The notes below the pieces were generated by a model. The model did not search any database, was not told where the DNA came from, and saw nothing but the letters and a program-made list of their open reading frames with translations. Shown here piece after piece: positions 8,649 to 17,695 of a stretch of DNA of 64,000 bases. The position numbers and the translations under genes were made by a program. The first letter of the stretch is position 1. Every line of letters starts with the position of its first letter. This DNA is from Rhizobium acidisoli (lineage in GTDB: Bacteria > Pseudomonadota > Alphaproteobacteria > Rhizobiales > Rhizobiaceae): assembly GCF_002531755.2 (NCBI RefSeq), contig NZ_CP034998.1:2356001-2420000 (forward strand). Direction: 5' to 3'.

Positions 8649-9245
8649 CTATCCCCTCCCCGCACGCGTCATTTCGGCCCGCATCCAGCTCGAGTCTCCC
8701 CAGGTGGAGAGCCAGATCATCACGTCGGTCAGGGCACCGATGACGGGCAGCAGCAAGGCGTGGCGCAGGCCCCGTCTCTTCTGGCTGTCTTCGGCTTTCC
8801 TCAGATGCGCCAGCTCCTGTTCCTGGATCGACGCGATGAGGGCGTGAAGTTCGGGATCACGCTGGGCAAGGAAGGCCAGCTGGTCTTCGAGATGGCGATG
8901 GACCGTGCTTTCCACCGCCTCTGTGCAGATCCAGATCATGTTGCGCCCGCCAAGCGCCGTCAGGATGCCGAGCACGGAACCGCCGAGGCTCCAGAAGGCC
9001 ATGACGCGACAGGGCCTGGCGCGCCTTCCAGGCATTGCCTCGCGAAACAGCCGGCAATGCTCGATTTCGTCCTCACGCATTTCTTCCAGCGCCGGCACGA
9101 TGCCGGGAAACAGCCGCCGGGCCATCAGGATCTGGGCGCCATAGATCCTGATGGCGCCGAACTCGCCCGCATGGTTGACCTTGAGAATGCGACGGACGGT
9201 GACATCGGGGTCGCGCATTCCCGCGTTGCTCGACGGATTGATCAT
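8649..9245 (-). CDS. coq7: Coq7-like demethoxyubiquinone hydroxylase
   Basis: A 198-residue di-iron protein of the COQ7 family, which hydroxylates demethoxyubiquinone in ubiquinone biosynthesis at the membrane. The ferritin-like iron ligands are visible in VNHAGEFGAIRIYGAQ, EDEIEHC, EAVESTVHRHLEDQL and EQELAHL, and the C-terminal half is hydrophobic. The frame can start at 9251 (GTG) but the ATG at 9245 is preferred. The gene is separate from other ubi genes and divergent from a LysE exporter. Confidence 0.9.
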   Translation of the reverse strand: MINPSSNAGMRDPDVTVRRILKVNHAGEFGAIRIYGAQILMARRLFPGIVPALEEMREDEIEHCRLFREAMPGRRARPCRVMAFWSLGGSVLGILTALGGRNMIWICTEAVESTVHRHLEDQLAFLAQRDPELHALIASIQEQELAHLRKAEDSQKRRGLRHALLLPVIGALTDVMIWLSTWGDSSWMRAEMTRAGRG

Positions 9246-9415
9246 AACCACTCAGCCCCCGGTTCCCTTGCCGGCAGTAGGCAGGATTGCCGCCGTGATC
9301 GTCAAGGGGTGCCGCGACGGCCTGTCCGTCAGCCCTTAAGCAGCCCGTGAGTGAGAAGCCCTTTCAAAAGCCACCGGCCTCGCATAGGCTCGGGCCAGCA
9401 ACGTAGGAAAGCCTG

Positions 9416-10030
9416 ATGGACTATATCAATTCGCTCGCATTGCTCGTCAGCGTCTACATCGCCTCCCTCGTCAGCCCCGGACCGAATTTCATCATCGTCA
9501 CCAACACAAGCATGACGGTATCGCGCGCTGCCGGGCTCTTCGCAGGTCTCGGACTTGCGATCGCATCCCTGACCTGGGCCGTGATGGCGATGGCGGGGCT
9601 CGGTTTTCTGCTGACCCATTTCGAATGGCTGCATATGATGTTGCAGGTGGCCAGCGCATTGTATCTGATCTGGCTGGGGTTGAAGATGATCCGCAACGCG
9701 TCCAAGCCCTTGAAGCCGACGGGACCGAGCGAAATCTCCTGGCGCTCCGCCATGCGCCGCGCTTACGTCGTCAGCATGACCAATCCGAAATCGGTGGCTT
9801 TCTTCGGCAGTATCTTTGCGCTTGTCATCCCGGCACATGCGCCCGTCTGGCTCTATTGCCTCATCGCCCTGACCTGCTTCCTTCTTTCGGCTCTCTGGTA
9901 TTGCGGCCTGGCCTTTTTCTTTTCGAATCCGCGCGTTTCCGCCGGTTTCCTGCGCTTCAAGGCCAGCATCGAGCGCGTGATGGGCGCCGCCCTGATCTTG
10001 ATCGGCGGCCGCCTGCTCTTGGTTCGCTGA
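9416..10030 (+). CDS. LysE-family amino acid/metabolite exporter
   Basis: A 204-residue integral membrane protein with about six transmembrane helices. The LysE/RhtB signature SPGPNFIIV lies near residue 20, followed by the AGLFAGLGLAIAS helix and the MTNPKSVAFFGSIFA segment. These proteins export amino acids or related metabolites by proton antiport. AGGAAAG precedes the ATG at 9416. It runs convergently toward an ABC exporter with a palindromic repeat between the two stop codons. Confidence 0.92.
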   Translation: MDYINSLALLVSVYIASLVSPGPNFIIVTNTSMTVSRAAGLFAGLGLAIASLTWAVMAMAGLGFLLTHFEWLHMMLQVASALYLIWLGLKMIRNASKPLKPTGPSEISWRSAMRRAYVVSMTNPKSVAFFGSIFALVIPAHAPVWLYCLIALTCFLLSALWYCGLAFFFSNPRVSAGFLRFKASIERVMGAALILIGGRLLLVR

Positions 10031-10042
10031 CGGCATCCGAAA

Positions 10043-10087
10043 GCATGTCGCGCAAAACCGTGCAGCCGCTTTGCCGCAACGACATCG
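10043..10087. repeat. Rhizobial intergenic palindrome between convergent genes
   Basis: Paired arms ATGTCG (10045-10050) with CGACAT (10080-10085) and GCAAA (10052-10056) with TTTGC (10070-10074). The same design recurs at 23479-23527. It sits between the convergent LysE and ABC exporter genes and may serve as a bidirectional terminator. Confidence 0.65.
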
Positions 10088-10091
10088 CTGG

Positions 10092-11972
10092 TCAGGTCGC
10101 AGGCGAAGCCGGCAATGCTTCATCGATGTCTTCGGGAATGAAGCCGCCGGTCTGGCGTTTCCAAAGACGGGCAAACAGGCCATCGCGTTCGACCAGCTCG
10201 TCCGGCCTGCCCTCTTCCACGATCCGCCCGTGATCGAGCACGACGATCCGGTCCATCCTGGCGATGGTCGAGAGGCGGTGCGCGATGGCGATCACCGTCT
10301 TTCCCTCCATGACGAGGTTCAGCCTCTCCTGAATGGCGGCTTCGGATTCGCTGTCGAGCGCCGAGGTCGCCTCGTCCAGCACCAGGATCGGCGCGTCCTT
10401 CAGGAGAACGCGGGCGATAGCGACACGCTGCCGCTGGCCGCCGGAAAGCTTGATGCCGCGATCGCCGACGAAAGCGTCATAACCTTTGCGGCCCTCGCCG
10501 TCGGTAAGATCGGCAATGAAGGCATCGGCGCTTGCCATCTTAGCCACCTCTTCGATCTCGTCCCGCGTCGCCTCCGGCCGGCCATAGCGGATATTATCGC
10601 CGACCGACCGGTGCAGCAGCGCGACGTCCTGCGCGATGACCCCGATGGCGCGGCGAAGGCTCGACTGCGTGACCGCCCGAATGTCCTGCCCGTCGATCAG
10701 GATCGCGCCGTCGCCGATGTCGTAGAAGCGCAGGAGCAGATTTGCGAGCGTGGTCTTGCCGGCTCCGGAAAGGCCGACCAGGCCCACCTTTTCGCCGGGC
10801 CGCACCGTCAGCGACAACGCATCGATGACCGGTTTGCCCGACTTGTAGGCGAAGTGGACTTTTTCGAAGCGGATCTCCCCGCGGCTGACCGTGAGACTTG
10901 ACGCATCCGGCCGGTCGGTGATGGTCGGCGGCGTCGTCATGACCGGCATGGCGTCCTTGATCGTGCCGATCGCTTGGAAGATCTGCTGCCCCATCTGCAG
11001 GAAAGTGAAGGTGTGCCCGGACAGCCGGTGCAGGATATAGACCGCGCCGACGAACTCGCCGACCGTGAGAAAGCCGTTGATGAGCCCGGAAAAGCCGATC
11101 GACAGCATGGCGAGCCACAGCATCATGTTGAGCGCCACGACGATCAATTCCGACGTGCGGTAGATGCGTTGCTCCCTGTGCTGCGTCTGCACGGATTTCT
11201 GGATGATACGGCGGATGGCACCCGCTTCGCTGTCTTCAGCCGCAAACTGCTTGATCATCTGCATGTTGGTGTAGAGATCGGTAATAGCGCCGGCGACGAG
11301 GCTGCGCTGCTTGGCGGTGCGCCGCGAACGCTCAGTAAAGACCGGCGCCATCCTGATTGCGAGCGCTACATTGAGCGCGATCCAGATGACGACCGGCAGG
11401 GCAAGCTGCCAGGACAAACTCACCAGCAAGAGCACGGAGCCGACCATCTGCAACAGGAAGCGCGGAATGGCCTGGAAGGCGACAACGATCTGCTGCTGGA
11501 CGGAAGACGCCACTTGCGACAGCCGCGAGGAGACCTGCCCGGCAAAAACATCGTGAAAGAAAGCCAGATCCTGCCGCTCCACCGCCTTGTGACCCTGCCA
11601 CTGGATGGCGGCAGGCATACCGACGCCGAGCGTATGCGAATTGAAAGTGTTGAGAAGAAACGAGGCGATTGGCATGGCTGGAAAGATCAGGAGGCCGAGG
11701 AAGGCAAGCAGCGGCCATTCACTGTTCAGGAAAGCAGGCGCGCCCTTTTGAGTCACACCGTCGACAATGACCGAAAGCCCCCAGACGATCGTGAGGTTGA
11801 TTGCTTCGATCGCCATCGAAGAAAGCGCCAAAGCGATGAGAACGCCTCGAAACATCGAAATGAAGTGCAGAAGGACGGCCACAGGCCCCTTGGAAGGCAG
11901 CGGCCGGTACGGAATGTCGAGCGGCCGGATCCAGGTTTCGAAGGGACGGTAGATCGCATCGGAAATCGACAT
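10092..11972 (-). CDS. ABC exporter, fused permease and ATPase
   Basis: A 626-residue half-transporter. Residues about 30-345 hold a six-helix type 1 export membrane domain; residues about 365-600 hold the ATPase with Walker A GLSGAGKT (400-407), signature LSGGQ (509-513), Walker B ILVLDEATSALD and the H-loop IAHRLSTIARMDR. It would act as a homodimer pumping a lipid, peptide or drug outward. The charged C-terminal tail (FIPEDIDEALPASPAT) is unusual but short. No partner gene is adjacent. Confidence 0.93.
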   Translation of the reverse strand: MSISDAIYRPFETWIRPLDIPYRPLPSKGPVAVLLHFISMFRGVLIALALSSMAIEAINLTIVWGLSVIVDGVTQKGAPAFLNSEWPLLAFLGLLIFPAMPIASFLLNTFNSHTLGVGMPAAIQWQGHKAVERQDLAFFHDVFAGQVSSRLSQVASSVQQQIVVAFQAIPRFLLQMVGSVLLLVSLSWQLALPVVIWIALNVALAIRMAPVFTERSRRTAKQRSLVAGAITDLYTNMQMIKQFAAEDSEAGAIRRIIQKSVQTQHREQRIYRTSELIVVALNMMLWLAMLSIGFSGLINGFLTVGEFVGAVYILHRLSGHTFTFLQMGQQIFQAIGTIKDAMPVMTTPPTITDRPDASSLTVSRGEIRFEKVHFAYKSGKPVIDALSLTVRPGEKVGLVGLSGAGKTTLANLLLRFYDIGDGAILIDGQDIRAVTQSSLRRAIGVIAQDVALLHRSVGDNIRYGRPEATRDEIEEVAKMASADAFIADLTDGEGRKGYDAFVGDRGIKLSGGQRQRVAIARVLLKDAPILVLDEATSALDSESEAAIQERLNLVMEGKTVIAIAHRLSTIARMDRIVVLDHGRIVEEGRPDELVERDGLFARLWKRQTGGFIPEDIDEALPASPAT

Positions 11973-12187
11973 GGGCCGCTCGGATCAAAAAATTGGGATG
12001 AAGCGTGGACTCGGCTACGCCAAGTCGCAGGGGATCATCTTTCGGCCGCCATCTCAACCAGAAATTTCAGAAATTGACCAAACGGGCTAGCGAGCGGAGG
12101 GAAGCGAGGCGCTTGAAAGCCCAATTGCGATCGCCTCGCGATTGGGGCAGGATGCACCTGAAGAAACAGCAGATTGAACGAACACTC

Positions 12188-12589
12188 ATGCTGACGGGCT
12201 CATGTCATTGCGGCAAGGCAAGCTGGACGCTCGAAGGCGATCCCGGCTCGGTCACCGCCTGCAACTGCACCCTCTGCCGCCGCTACGGCACTCTCTGGGC
12301 CTATGATTACGAAGGAGAGCGTATCGCTCTCAGCGGAGAAACCGCCTCCTATACCCGTTCCGGCCGGGAGACATCGTCCCTCGAAATCTTGTTTTGCCCA
12401 TCCTGCGCCTGCGTCTTGAGCTGGCGCGGCCTGCGGCTTCAAAAAGATGGCCGCCGGCGCATGGCGGTCAACATGCGGCTTGCGCCGCCGGATCTCGTCG
12501 CCGATTTACCCATCGATCATTTCGACGGTCTGGACACGTTCGAAGATCTTCCCTCCAAAGGGCGCTGCGTGCGCGACCTCTGGTTCTGA
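12188..12589 (+). CDS. GFA-family zinc protein (glutathione-dependent formaldehyde-activating-like)
   Basis: A 133-residue cytoplasmic zinc-binding protein. The GFA cysteines are visible in GSCHCGKASW, TACNCTLCRR and ILFCPSCACV, which hold two zinc ions in the family. Members relate to formaldehyde-glutathione adduct formation, but most, including probably this one, have unproven roles. A frame opens at 12005, but the ATG at 12188 starts the domain directly; the extra N-terminus shows no family character. Confidence 0.88.
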   Translation: MLTGSCHCGKASWTLEGDPGSVTACNCTLCRRYGTLWAYDYEGERIALSGETASYTRSGRETSSLEILFCPSCACVLSWRGLRLQKDGRRRMAVNMRLAPPDLVADLPIDHFDGLDTFEDLPSKGRCVRDLWF

Positions 12590-12622
12590 CAGCCTGATAT
12601 CTCTTGGCTTCGGGCAGACGCC

Positions 12623-13096
12623 TCAGCCGCGCCGAGCCGCCTCGATCGCTGCGACATCGATCTTCCTCATTGTCATCATCGCGTCGAAAGCACGCTTTGC
12701 CTGCCCCCCGCCTGCCGCTAGCGCTTCGGAGAGGACGCGCGGCGTGATCTGCCAGGACACACCCCATTTATCTTTGCACCAGCCGCACTCACTTTCCTGG
12801 CCGCCATTACCGACGATGGCGTTCCAGTAGCGATCGGTTTCGTCCTGATCGTCGGTTGCGATCTGAAACGAGAAAGCCTCGCTGTGTTTGAACGTAGGCC
12901 CTCCGTTCAGGCCGATGCAGGCAATACCCGCCACGGTGAATTCAACGACCAATACGTCTCCCTGCTTGCCATCCGGATAATCTCCCGGTGCCCGAATGAC
13001 GGCGCCGACGGCACTGTCTGGAAACGTCGCCGCATAAAAGCGGGCCGCCGCCTCGGCGTCTTTGTCGTACCATACGCAGATCGTGTTCTTTGCCAT
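12623..13096 (-). CDS. PhnB/VOC-like protein
   Basis: A 157-residue protein of the PhnB-like branch of the vicinal-oxygen-chelate fold (often named 3-demethylubiquinone-9 3-methyltransferase-like, a misnomer). It starts MAKNTICVWYDKDAEAAARF and contains GPTFKHSEAFSFQIATDDQDE, the WNAIVGNGG loop, and KWGVSWQITPRVLSEAL, all standard. The ATG at 13096 fits the family start although the frame stays open to 13261. Function not known. Confidence 0.88.
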   Translation of the reverse strand: MAKNTICVWYDKDAEAAARFYAATFPDSAVGAVIRAPGDYPDGKQGDVLVVEFTVAGIACIGLNGGPTFKHSEAFSFQIATDDQDETDRYWNAIVGNGGQESECGWCKDKWGVSWQITPRVLSEALAAGGGQAKRAFDAMMTMRKIDVAAIEAARRG

Positions 13097-13364
13097 TGCG
13101 CGGATCCTTTCGCTTTTCGTTTCGAATTCCCTCGGTGAAATAAGAAGCAAACCGGGTTTCTCCAGCCCACCGAAACAATTTCCCGGCGGCGATCGCCGCG
13201 CCCTGCCAACTGACCAAAAAGCGCCGATAGCAGAAGACAGCGATCGCGGGGGTCGCGCCAATTGCGGTCATAATCGATCTGTAGCGTGACGGAGCCGCTG
13301 CAACCGCCCTCTTCGGTTCAGCGGCCCCGCTCATTGTTGCATTGGCCGACATGGAACAACGCTG

Positions 13365-13967
13365 ATGATTTACCTGCTTCGCCATGGCGAGACCATTTGG
13401 AACAGCTTGGGCCGCTTCCAAGGCCAGAAAGATTCATCGCTGACGGAGCGCGGTATCGAACAGGCTGAACAGGCCGCGAAACTTCTGAAAAAGGAAGTCG
13501 CCGGTCGCGAGCATTCATTCCAATTCCACGTGAGTCCGCTCGGCCGTACTCAGGAGACTGCAGCTCGCGTGAAACGGATATTGCCATTGGTGGCCCACCT
13601 GGAACCACGGCTTATGGAGGTGACCATCGGCTCTTGGGACGGCATGACCAAGTTCGAGATCGACAACGAGTTTCCAGGAATGTTGGACGGATCCGACGCT
13701 TTTGATTGGTATTTCAAATCGCCAGACGGAGAAAGCTTCGATGCTGTCTGTGCCCGGGCGAAGGACTGGATCGCAAGCTTACGTGGACCGACAATCGCGA
13801 TTTCCCACGGGCTGTTTGGCAGGTTGATCCGTGGTGTCTATTCTGGCCTTTCCAAACGAGAAATGCTGGAACTGCCCGTTCCCCAAGACGGGTTCTATCG
13901 CCTTCGCGACGGTGAGTTCACTCTGGTAAGCGCTTCGGCCGATACGATTTCCGGCGTGATTGCATAA
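13365..13967 (+). CDS. Histidine phosphatase superfamily protein
   Basis: A 200-residue phosphoglycerate mutase-like phosphatase. The catalytic RHGET motif is at residues 6-10 (LLRHGETIWNSLGRFQGQ), followed by LTERGIEQAE, the SPLGRTQETA segment, an acid in LMEVTIGSWDGM and the second catalytic histidine in AISHGLFGRLIRG. Family members dephosphorylate sugar phosphates or small esters; the substrate here is unknown. Confidence 0.92.
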   Translation: MIYLLRHGETIWNSLGRFQGQKDSSLTERGIEQAEQAAKLLKKEVAGREHSFQFHVSPLGRTQETAARVKRILPLVAHLEPRLMEVTIGSWDGMTKFEIDNEFPGMLDGSDAFDWYFKSPDGESFDAVCARAKDWIASLRGPTIAISHGLFGRLIRGVYSGLSKREMLELPVPQDGFYRLRDGEFTLVSASADTISGVIA

Positions 13968-14023
13968 CAAGGGTCATGTCCCAGTGACCGCCGTGGCCCA
14001 CCGCGGTTCATTGCCAGTTTATA

Positions 14024-14150
14024 GTGCGGCTCGCGCACGCTTCACCTCAAGGGCCCTGCGGAGCGCCGTCAAGGTGAGTTCTTTTCCTGCCACATCACCG
14101 GCGGCGGCCGAGCCACCGGTGATGAAATTCGGCTTGGCCGCGACGCGGCT
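14024..14150 (-). other. Open frame continuing past the nitrilase-like stop codon
   Basis: Directly after the TAG of the nitrilase-like gene, the same minus-strand frame stays open for about 42 codons and reads NFITGGSAAAGDVAGKELT and onward to ALEVKRARAAL before a TAA. The composition is protein-like and NFITGG resembles the C-terminus of DJ-1/PfpI proteins. It could be a remnant of another gene or a lost C-terminus. There is no start signal. Confidence 0.3.
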
Positions 14151-15194
14151 CTAGAACATATCCCGCCCGTCGCTACGCGGGTCGCCGTCGACGCGATGCG
14201 GCTCATAGAGGCCGCTCCGCGCCTTGCGCCGCCAAGGACGAGAAAGGTCGCCGGGATTGTCGTCGATATCGGCGAGCGTTATCGCGGCCGTTCCATCCGT
14301 TGGGCATTGCGCTGCCCACCGGCCGCCAGGCGCGACGAGCCCGGAAGAAGCAGGATCAGCCTGACCGGGATGGGCGGGAATAGAGAAACTGACCCAGTAA
14401 CTATTGCTCGCCGCATGCCCTTGCGCCTCTGCGGCGAAAGACGGTTCATTAGCCGGTGAACCGCCTGTCGTCGAAAACAGTACGCAATGGACATCGAGCC
14501 GCTCATATTCGCTGAAAATCTCCGGATAGTGGCATTCCATGCCGAGCGCGCAGCCGAAGCGGATGCCGTCGACCTCGAAGGTCACGGGGATCGATCCCGG
14601 CGTATACATGAAAGAGATTTTGGTGTTGGACAGCAGACGCTCGTCGTAGCGCGTGACCAATTCGCCGCGGTCGGAGACGACATAGAGGCTGTTGTGCGGC
14701 CGATGCGCCGCCGTCAGCGGATGCACCGAGCCGATGACCGCCCAGAGCCCAAGTTCGCGTGCCAGCCTGCGTGTTGCATCTAGTTCCTCACGCAGAACAG
14801 CCCACTCGAACCGCCGCCAATCGGACGGCCCAATCTCTCTCGGCCCGATTTCCGACATGATGCGCTTGTTGGGCGCTGACGTCGCCCCTTCGGGAAAGTG
14901 CACGAGCCGTGCCCCCGCCTGCCGGGCCCGCTGCATCAGCAGGCGGATCTCCTGGCCGCTGCGGCGAAGCTTGTCGATGTCGCGTGGATCGTCTGCATAA
15001 GTGGTCTGGGCCACGGCAAGGCGCAGGCGCCTCACCTCGGGCGCTGCGTCTTCCACCCACCTGGGAAGAACATGCATCCGGGCGGTGGTATAGCATTCAC
15101 CCGTCTTGGCCGCGCGCGCGCGCACTCGCCGTTTGAAATTTCCATTGTCAGTCATATCAGGGCCTCTTACGTTCCGGACATCGTTCCCCAGCAA
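14151..15194 (-). CDS. Carbon-nitrogen hydrolase (nitrilase superfamily) protein
   Basis: A 347-residue nitrilase-superfamily protein. The catalytic glutamate is in HFPEGA (E102) and the nucleophile cysteine in LGMECHYPE (C221). At the third triad position, where the family has YRKxxL with lysine, this protein reads YDERLL (E185 at the lysine position; nearest lysine K192). It also has an N-terminal extension of about 55 residues before the domain; starting at ATG 15155 would shorten it by 13. It may hydrolyse an amide or N-carbamoyl compound, or be catalytically altered. VOC protein gene lies upstream in the same direction. Confidence 0.82.
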   Translation of the reverse strand: MLGNDVRNVRGPDMTDNGNFKRRVRARAAKTGECYTTARMHVLPRWVEDAAPEVRRLRLAVAQTTYADDPRDIDKLRRSGQEIRLLMQRARQAGARLVHFPEGATSAPNKRIMSEIGPREIGPSDWRRFEWAVLREELDATRRLARELGLWAVIGSVHPLTAAHRPHNSLYVVSDRGELVTRYDERLLSNTKISFMYTPGSIPVTFEVDGIRFGCALGMECHYPEIFSEYERLDVHCVLFSTTGGSPANEPSFAAEAQGHAASNSYWVSFSIPAHPGQADPASSGLVAPGGRWAAQCPTDGTAAITLADIDDNPGDLSRPWRRKARSGLYEPHRVDGDPRSDGRDMF

Positions 15195-15325
15195 CAGGCC
15201 CGAAACATCAGGACCAGGATAACGACCCGAGACGAAAGCCCCTTTGCCTCCGGTTGAAGACCCTGCTGGGGAAGGCCTGAGGAGGTTCGGCGTTGGATCA
15301 CGCCGAGTTAAAAATGCCGAGGCGG

Positions 15326-15354
15326 CCGCGATTCGTCAATTCGGGGAATCGCGG
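15326..15354. repeat. 9-bp perfect inverted repeat downstream of VOC gene
   Basis: CCGCGATTC (15326-15334) and GAATCGCGG (15346-15354) can form a hairpin 23 nt beyond the stop of the VOC gene on the minus strand. No T-run; possible transcript end or stabiliser. Confidence 0.45.
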
Positions 15355-15376
15355 GGATCCGTTGGCGCGGAGGCCC

Positions 15377-15763
15377 CTACTTCGGGCCACCTTGCCCCAC
15401 TCGCCAAGGCGGATCGATGCGGTTCGATCCGGCGAAATAAAGGATGATGCGGTTGCCGCCGGGGTCGAGCAGCTCCGCCTCGCGCCAGAGCCAACTTTTG
15501 TCCTCGGGTCCGCTCACGAATTGAAGGCCGGCCTCGCTAAGGCGGCCGACCGTCTCCTCCAGGCTCTCGCACTCGAAATAGACTGTGGTTCCGCCGCCGC
15601 CACTTTCGCCCTGATGCAGGGAGAAGGTGCTGTCCCCGTCCGGGCAGAGGAAGCGCGCATACCGCGGACGGGCATCAACGACGGGCCTCAGACCGAGGAG
15701 GGTGTAGAAGCTCCAGCCCAAATCGAGGTCAGGCATCGTAACGGTCACCTGATTCAGGCGCAT
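15377..15763 (-). CDS. VOC family protein
   Basis: A 128-residue vicinal-oxygen-chelate protein beginning MRLNQVTVTMPDLDLGWSFY, with the metal-site strand TVYFECESLEE and the terminal ELLDPGGNRIILYFAG typical of lactoylglutathione lyase-like members. It precedes the nitrilase-like gene by about 180 nt on the same strand. Specific activity cannot be read from the sequence. Confidence 0.88.
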   Translation of the reverse strand: MRLNQVTVTMPDLDLGWSFYTLLGLRPVVDARPRYARFLCPDGDSTFSLHQGESGGGGTTVYFECESLEETVGRLSEAGLQFVSGPEDKSWLWREAELLDPGGNRIILYFAGSNRIDPPWRVGQGGPK

Positions 15764-15956
15764 GATCTATCCTTCTCGGCTGAGTTCTCCCAAAACTGCG
15801 CGGCGGTGCCGTGGCCGCGACGTCCATAAAAACAAGAACCTGAAACCATCGCATGAATCAAATTCTAAGCGACACGCTTTTTGTGTCCTTGCTACAAAAC
15901 TCGTGTCAGACTGCGCAAGCTGCGCATCGCAAGCGCGCCGATCGAAAGGCCGAACC

Positions 15957-16172
15957 ATGCATAGATTCACCGTTACCCTCACCCGGGAGATCGAGGCCGA
16001 TACCGCCGAAGAGGCCGCCCTGCTCCTGTATCAGGAACTTTCAAAAGGACCGCTCCCTGACCGCTATTCCGTCACCGACGAGACGGGTGTGAACATGGAG
16101 GTGAAGCTGGATCGGGAAAAGGCGGATGAATTCGCCAGCATCGATCACACCGCCGACCCCGGCAACTGGTAA
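15957..16172 (+). CDS. Small hypothetical protein
   Basis: A 71-residue protein starting MHRFTVTLTREIEADTAEEA and ending DHTADPGNW. It has an alternating strand, an acidic helix and a second strand pattern (RYSVTDETGVNMEVKL), as in small beta-alpha-beta proteins. No family recognised. The ATG at 15957 is the first that gives this composition; the open frame extends upstream with poor composition. Confidence 0.6.
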   Translation: MHRFTVTLTREIEADTAEEAALLLYQELSKGPLPDRYSVTDETGVNMEVKLDREKADEFASIDHTADPGNW

Positions 16173-16231
16173 CGTCAGGGCGGCCTGCCGAACCGGCCGC
16201 ATTCGATAGACAGCAGCCCTGAGAAAAGCTG

Positions 16232-16585
16232 ATGGAATACAATCCGCACTACCCGACAATCCTGCCGGAATTCTTTGCTCTTTCGTTTGTCTTTGTTTTG
16301 AACATCCTGATACCTGTTTCGGCGATCCTCACCGCGCGGATGCTCACGCTACGTAGATGGCTGCCGCACACATTGGCATTTCTATGGGTGTTTTTCTCGC
16401 CAATCACGCTCGCCATATTGGCGACGCCGGCGATGGCGCCGGGAGAAGAGGCCGGGCCCGGCGACGGGATGATCCTGCTTCCCGTCTTGACGGAAATACC
16501 GGTCGTGCTTGTTGTTTACGCCCTCACCCTGATTTATCTGCGTCTAACGCGACAAATCTCCTCCGCCTCGCACTCGCCCTCCTGA
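16232..16585 (+). CDS. Small membrane protein of unknown function
   Basis: A 117-residue protein with three hydrophobic segments (about 12-35, 45-65 and 78-103), therefore integral to the inner membrane. It ends 13 nt before the dapB start in the same direction and may be cotranscribed with it. No family recognised and no motif suggests a role in lysine synthesis. Confidence 0.65.
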   Translation: MEYNPHYPTILPEFFALSFVFVLNILIPVSAILTARMLTLRRWLPHTLAFLWVFFSPITLAILATPAMAPGEEAGPGDGMILLPVLTEIPVVLVVYALTLIYLRLTRQISSASHSPS

Positions 16586-16598
16586 GCAAGGAAAAACT

Positions 16599-17369
16599 GT
16601 GACCTCACCAATCAAAATAGCGGTCGCCGGCGCGAACGGCCGCATGGGTCGCGCCATCCTGCCGCTGCTGGCGGCCGATCCGGCTTTTGCAGTCGTCGGC
16701 GGCATCGCTCGTCCCGGCTCCATCGGTGAAGGGCTGATCGACCGTTCGGCTGCGATCGCGGCCGCCGACGTGATCCTGGATTTCACCACAGGACGTGCTG
16801 CCGCCGAACTTGCCGGCTTGTGCGCCTCGGCCGGCGGACCGGCCTTGGTGATCGGGGCGACGGGTTTCGAAGCGGACGAGATTGAACGGATCACGGAGGC
16901 AGCCCGGACGATTCCGATCCTGCGCTCCGGCAATTTCTCCATCGGCCTGAATATGCTGCTCGGCCTCGTTGCCCAAGCCGCCCGCGCCCTTCCCGCGCAG
17001 GGCTGGGATATCGAAATCCTCGAAGCCCATCATAACAGGAAGATCGACGCGCCGTCCGGCACGGCGCTGATGCTCGGTGAGGCAGCCGCCGCAGGCCGAG
17101 GCGTCTCCCTCGCCGCCGTCGAGCGGCGCGGCCGCGACGGCATCACCGGCGAACGGCCGCCCGGCGAAATCGGCTTCGCCGTCCTGCGCGCCGGCGGGCT
17201 CGTCGGAGAACACAGTGTGCTGTTTGCCGCCGCCGAGGAAGTCGTGACACTTTCGCATTCGGCGCTCGACCGCGGCATGTTCGCCCGCGGCGCACTTGCC
17301 GCCGCTCGCTGGGTCGCGGGACGCACAGCAGGCGAATACAGCATGCAGGATGTCCTGGATCTGGCCTGA
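16599..17369 (+). CDS. dapB: 4-hydroxy-tetrahydrodipicolinate reductase
   Basis: A 256-residue DapB enzyme, which reduces the dihydrodipicolinate intermediate in the diaminopimelate/lysine pathway using NAD(P)H. The nucleotide-binding loop [10 protein letters not shown] is near residue 8 and the catalytic region [18 protein letters not shown] holds the histidine pair and lysine. It starts with GTG at 16599. It is slightly shorter than the usual 265-275 residues and lies outside a dap cluster, so it may be a second copy. The [20 protein letters not shown] substrate-loop region is intact. Confidence 0.93.
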   Translation: MTSPIKIAVAGANGRMGRAILPLLAADPAFAVVGGIARPGSIGEGLIDRSAAIAAADVILDFTTGRAAAELAGLCASAGGPALVIGATGFEADEIERITEAARTIPILRSGNFSIGLNMLLGLVAQAARALPAQGWDIEILEAHHNRKIDAPSGTALMLGEAAAAGRGVSLAAVERRGRDGITGERPPGEIGFAVLRAGGLVGEHSVLFAAAEEVVTLSHSALDRGMFARGALAAARWVAGRTAGEYSMQDVLDLA

Positions 17370-17463
17370 GAAAGGGCGAAGAGACAGGGTAAACGGAGGC
17401 TTGAAGTGCGTTCTTGAATCAAAGTCTAAGCGCGTCCCTGGTTGCGCCCAGCCCTCTAGAGAG

Positions 17464-17598
17464 CCTCATCCTGAGGTGCCCCGCAGGGGCCTCGAAGGAC
17501 GAGGCGGCTGCGCCAGCGTGGATGATGCGAGAAGCAGCGCTGCGGCGTGTCCTTCGAGGCTCCGCCCTATTATCGGGCTGCGCACTTCAGGATGAGGG
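17464..17598. repeat. Composite dispersed palindromic repeat (copy 1)
   Basis: Left half CTCATCCTGAGGTGCCCCG followed by a complementary AGGGGCCTCGAAGGACGAG (17464-17504); right half is an inverted relative TCCTTCGAGGC and AGGATGAGGG (17549-17598). Similar units recur at 17696, 19589, 32829, 37733, 37888, 39162, 39366, 52384, 52484, 52602, 54866, 54965 and 56086. Confidence 0.85.
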
Positions 17599-17695
17599 AC
17601 GACGGAGGATGCCGCGGCCCAAGAACAGGCGGTGAATTGCCGTGGGTTTGCCCCGGCAACGGTTACCCCTCCGCTCGCGCCAGCCCCAAAGAGAG

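Noticed and set aside
10974..12077. 367-codon open frame antisense to the ABC exporter
   Set aside because: Antisense shadow; protein is polar and repetitive with no domain.
17464..17598. Possible CRISPR array in the repeat-rich gaps
   Set aside because: Repeats are palindromic, of variable spacing and found in both orientations; there are no uniform spacers and no cas genes.
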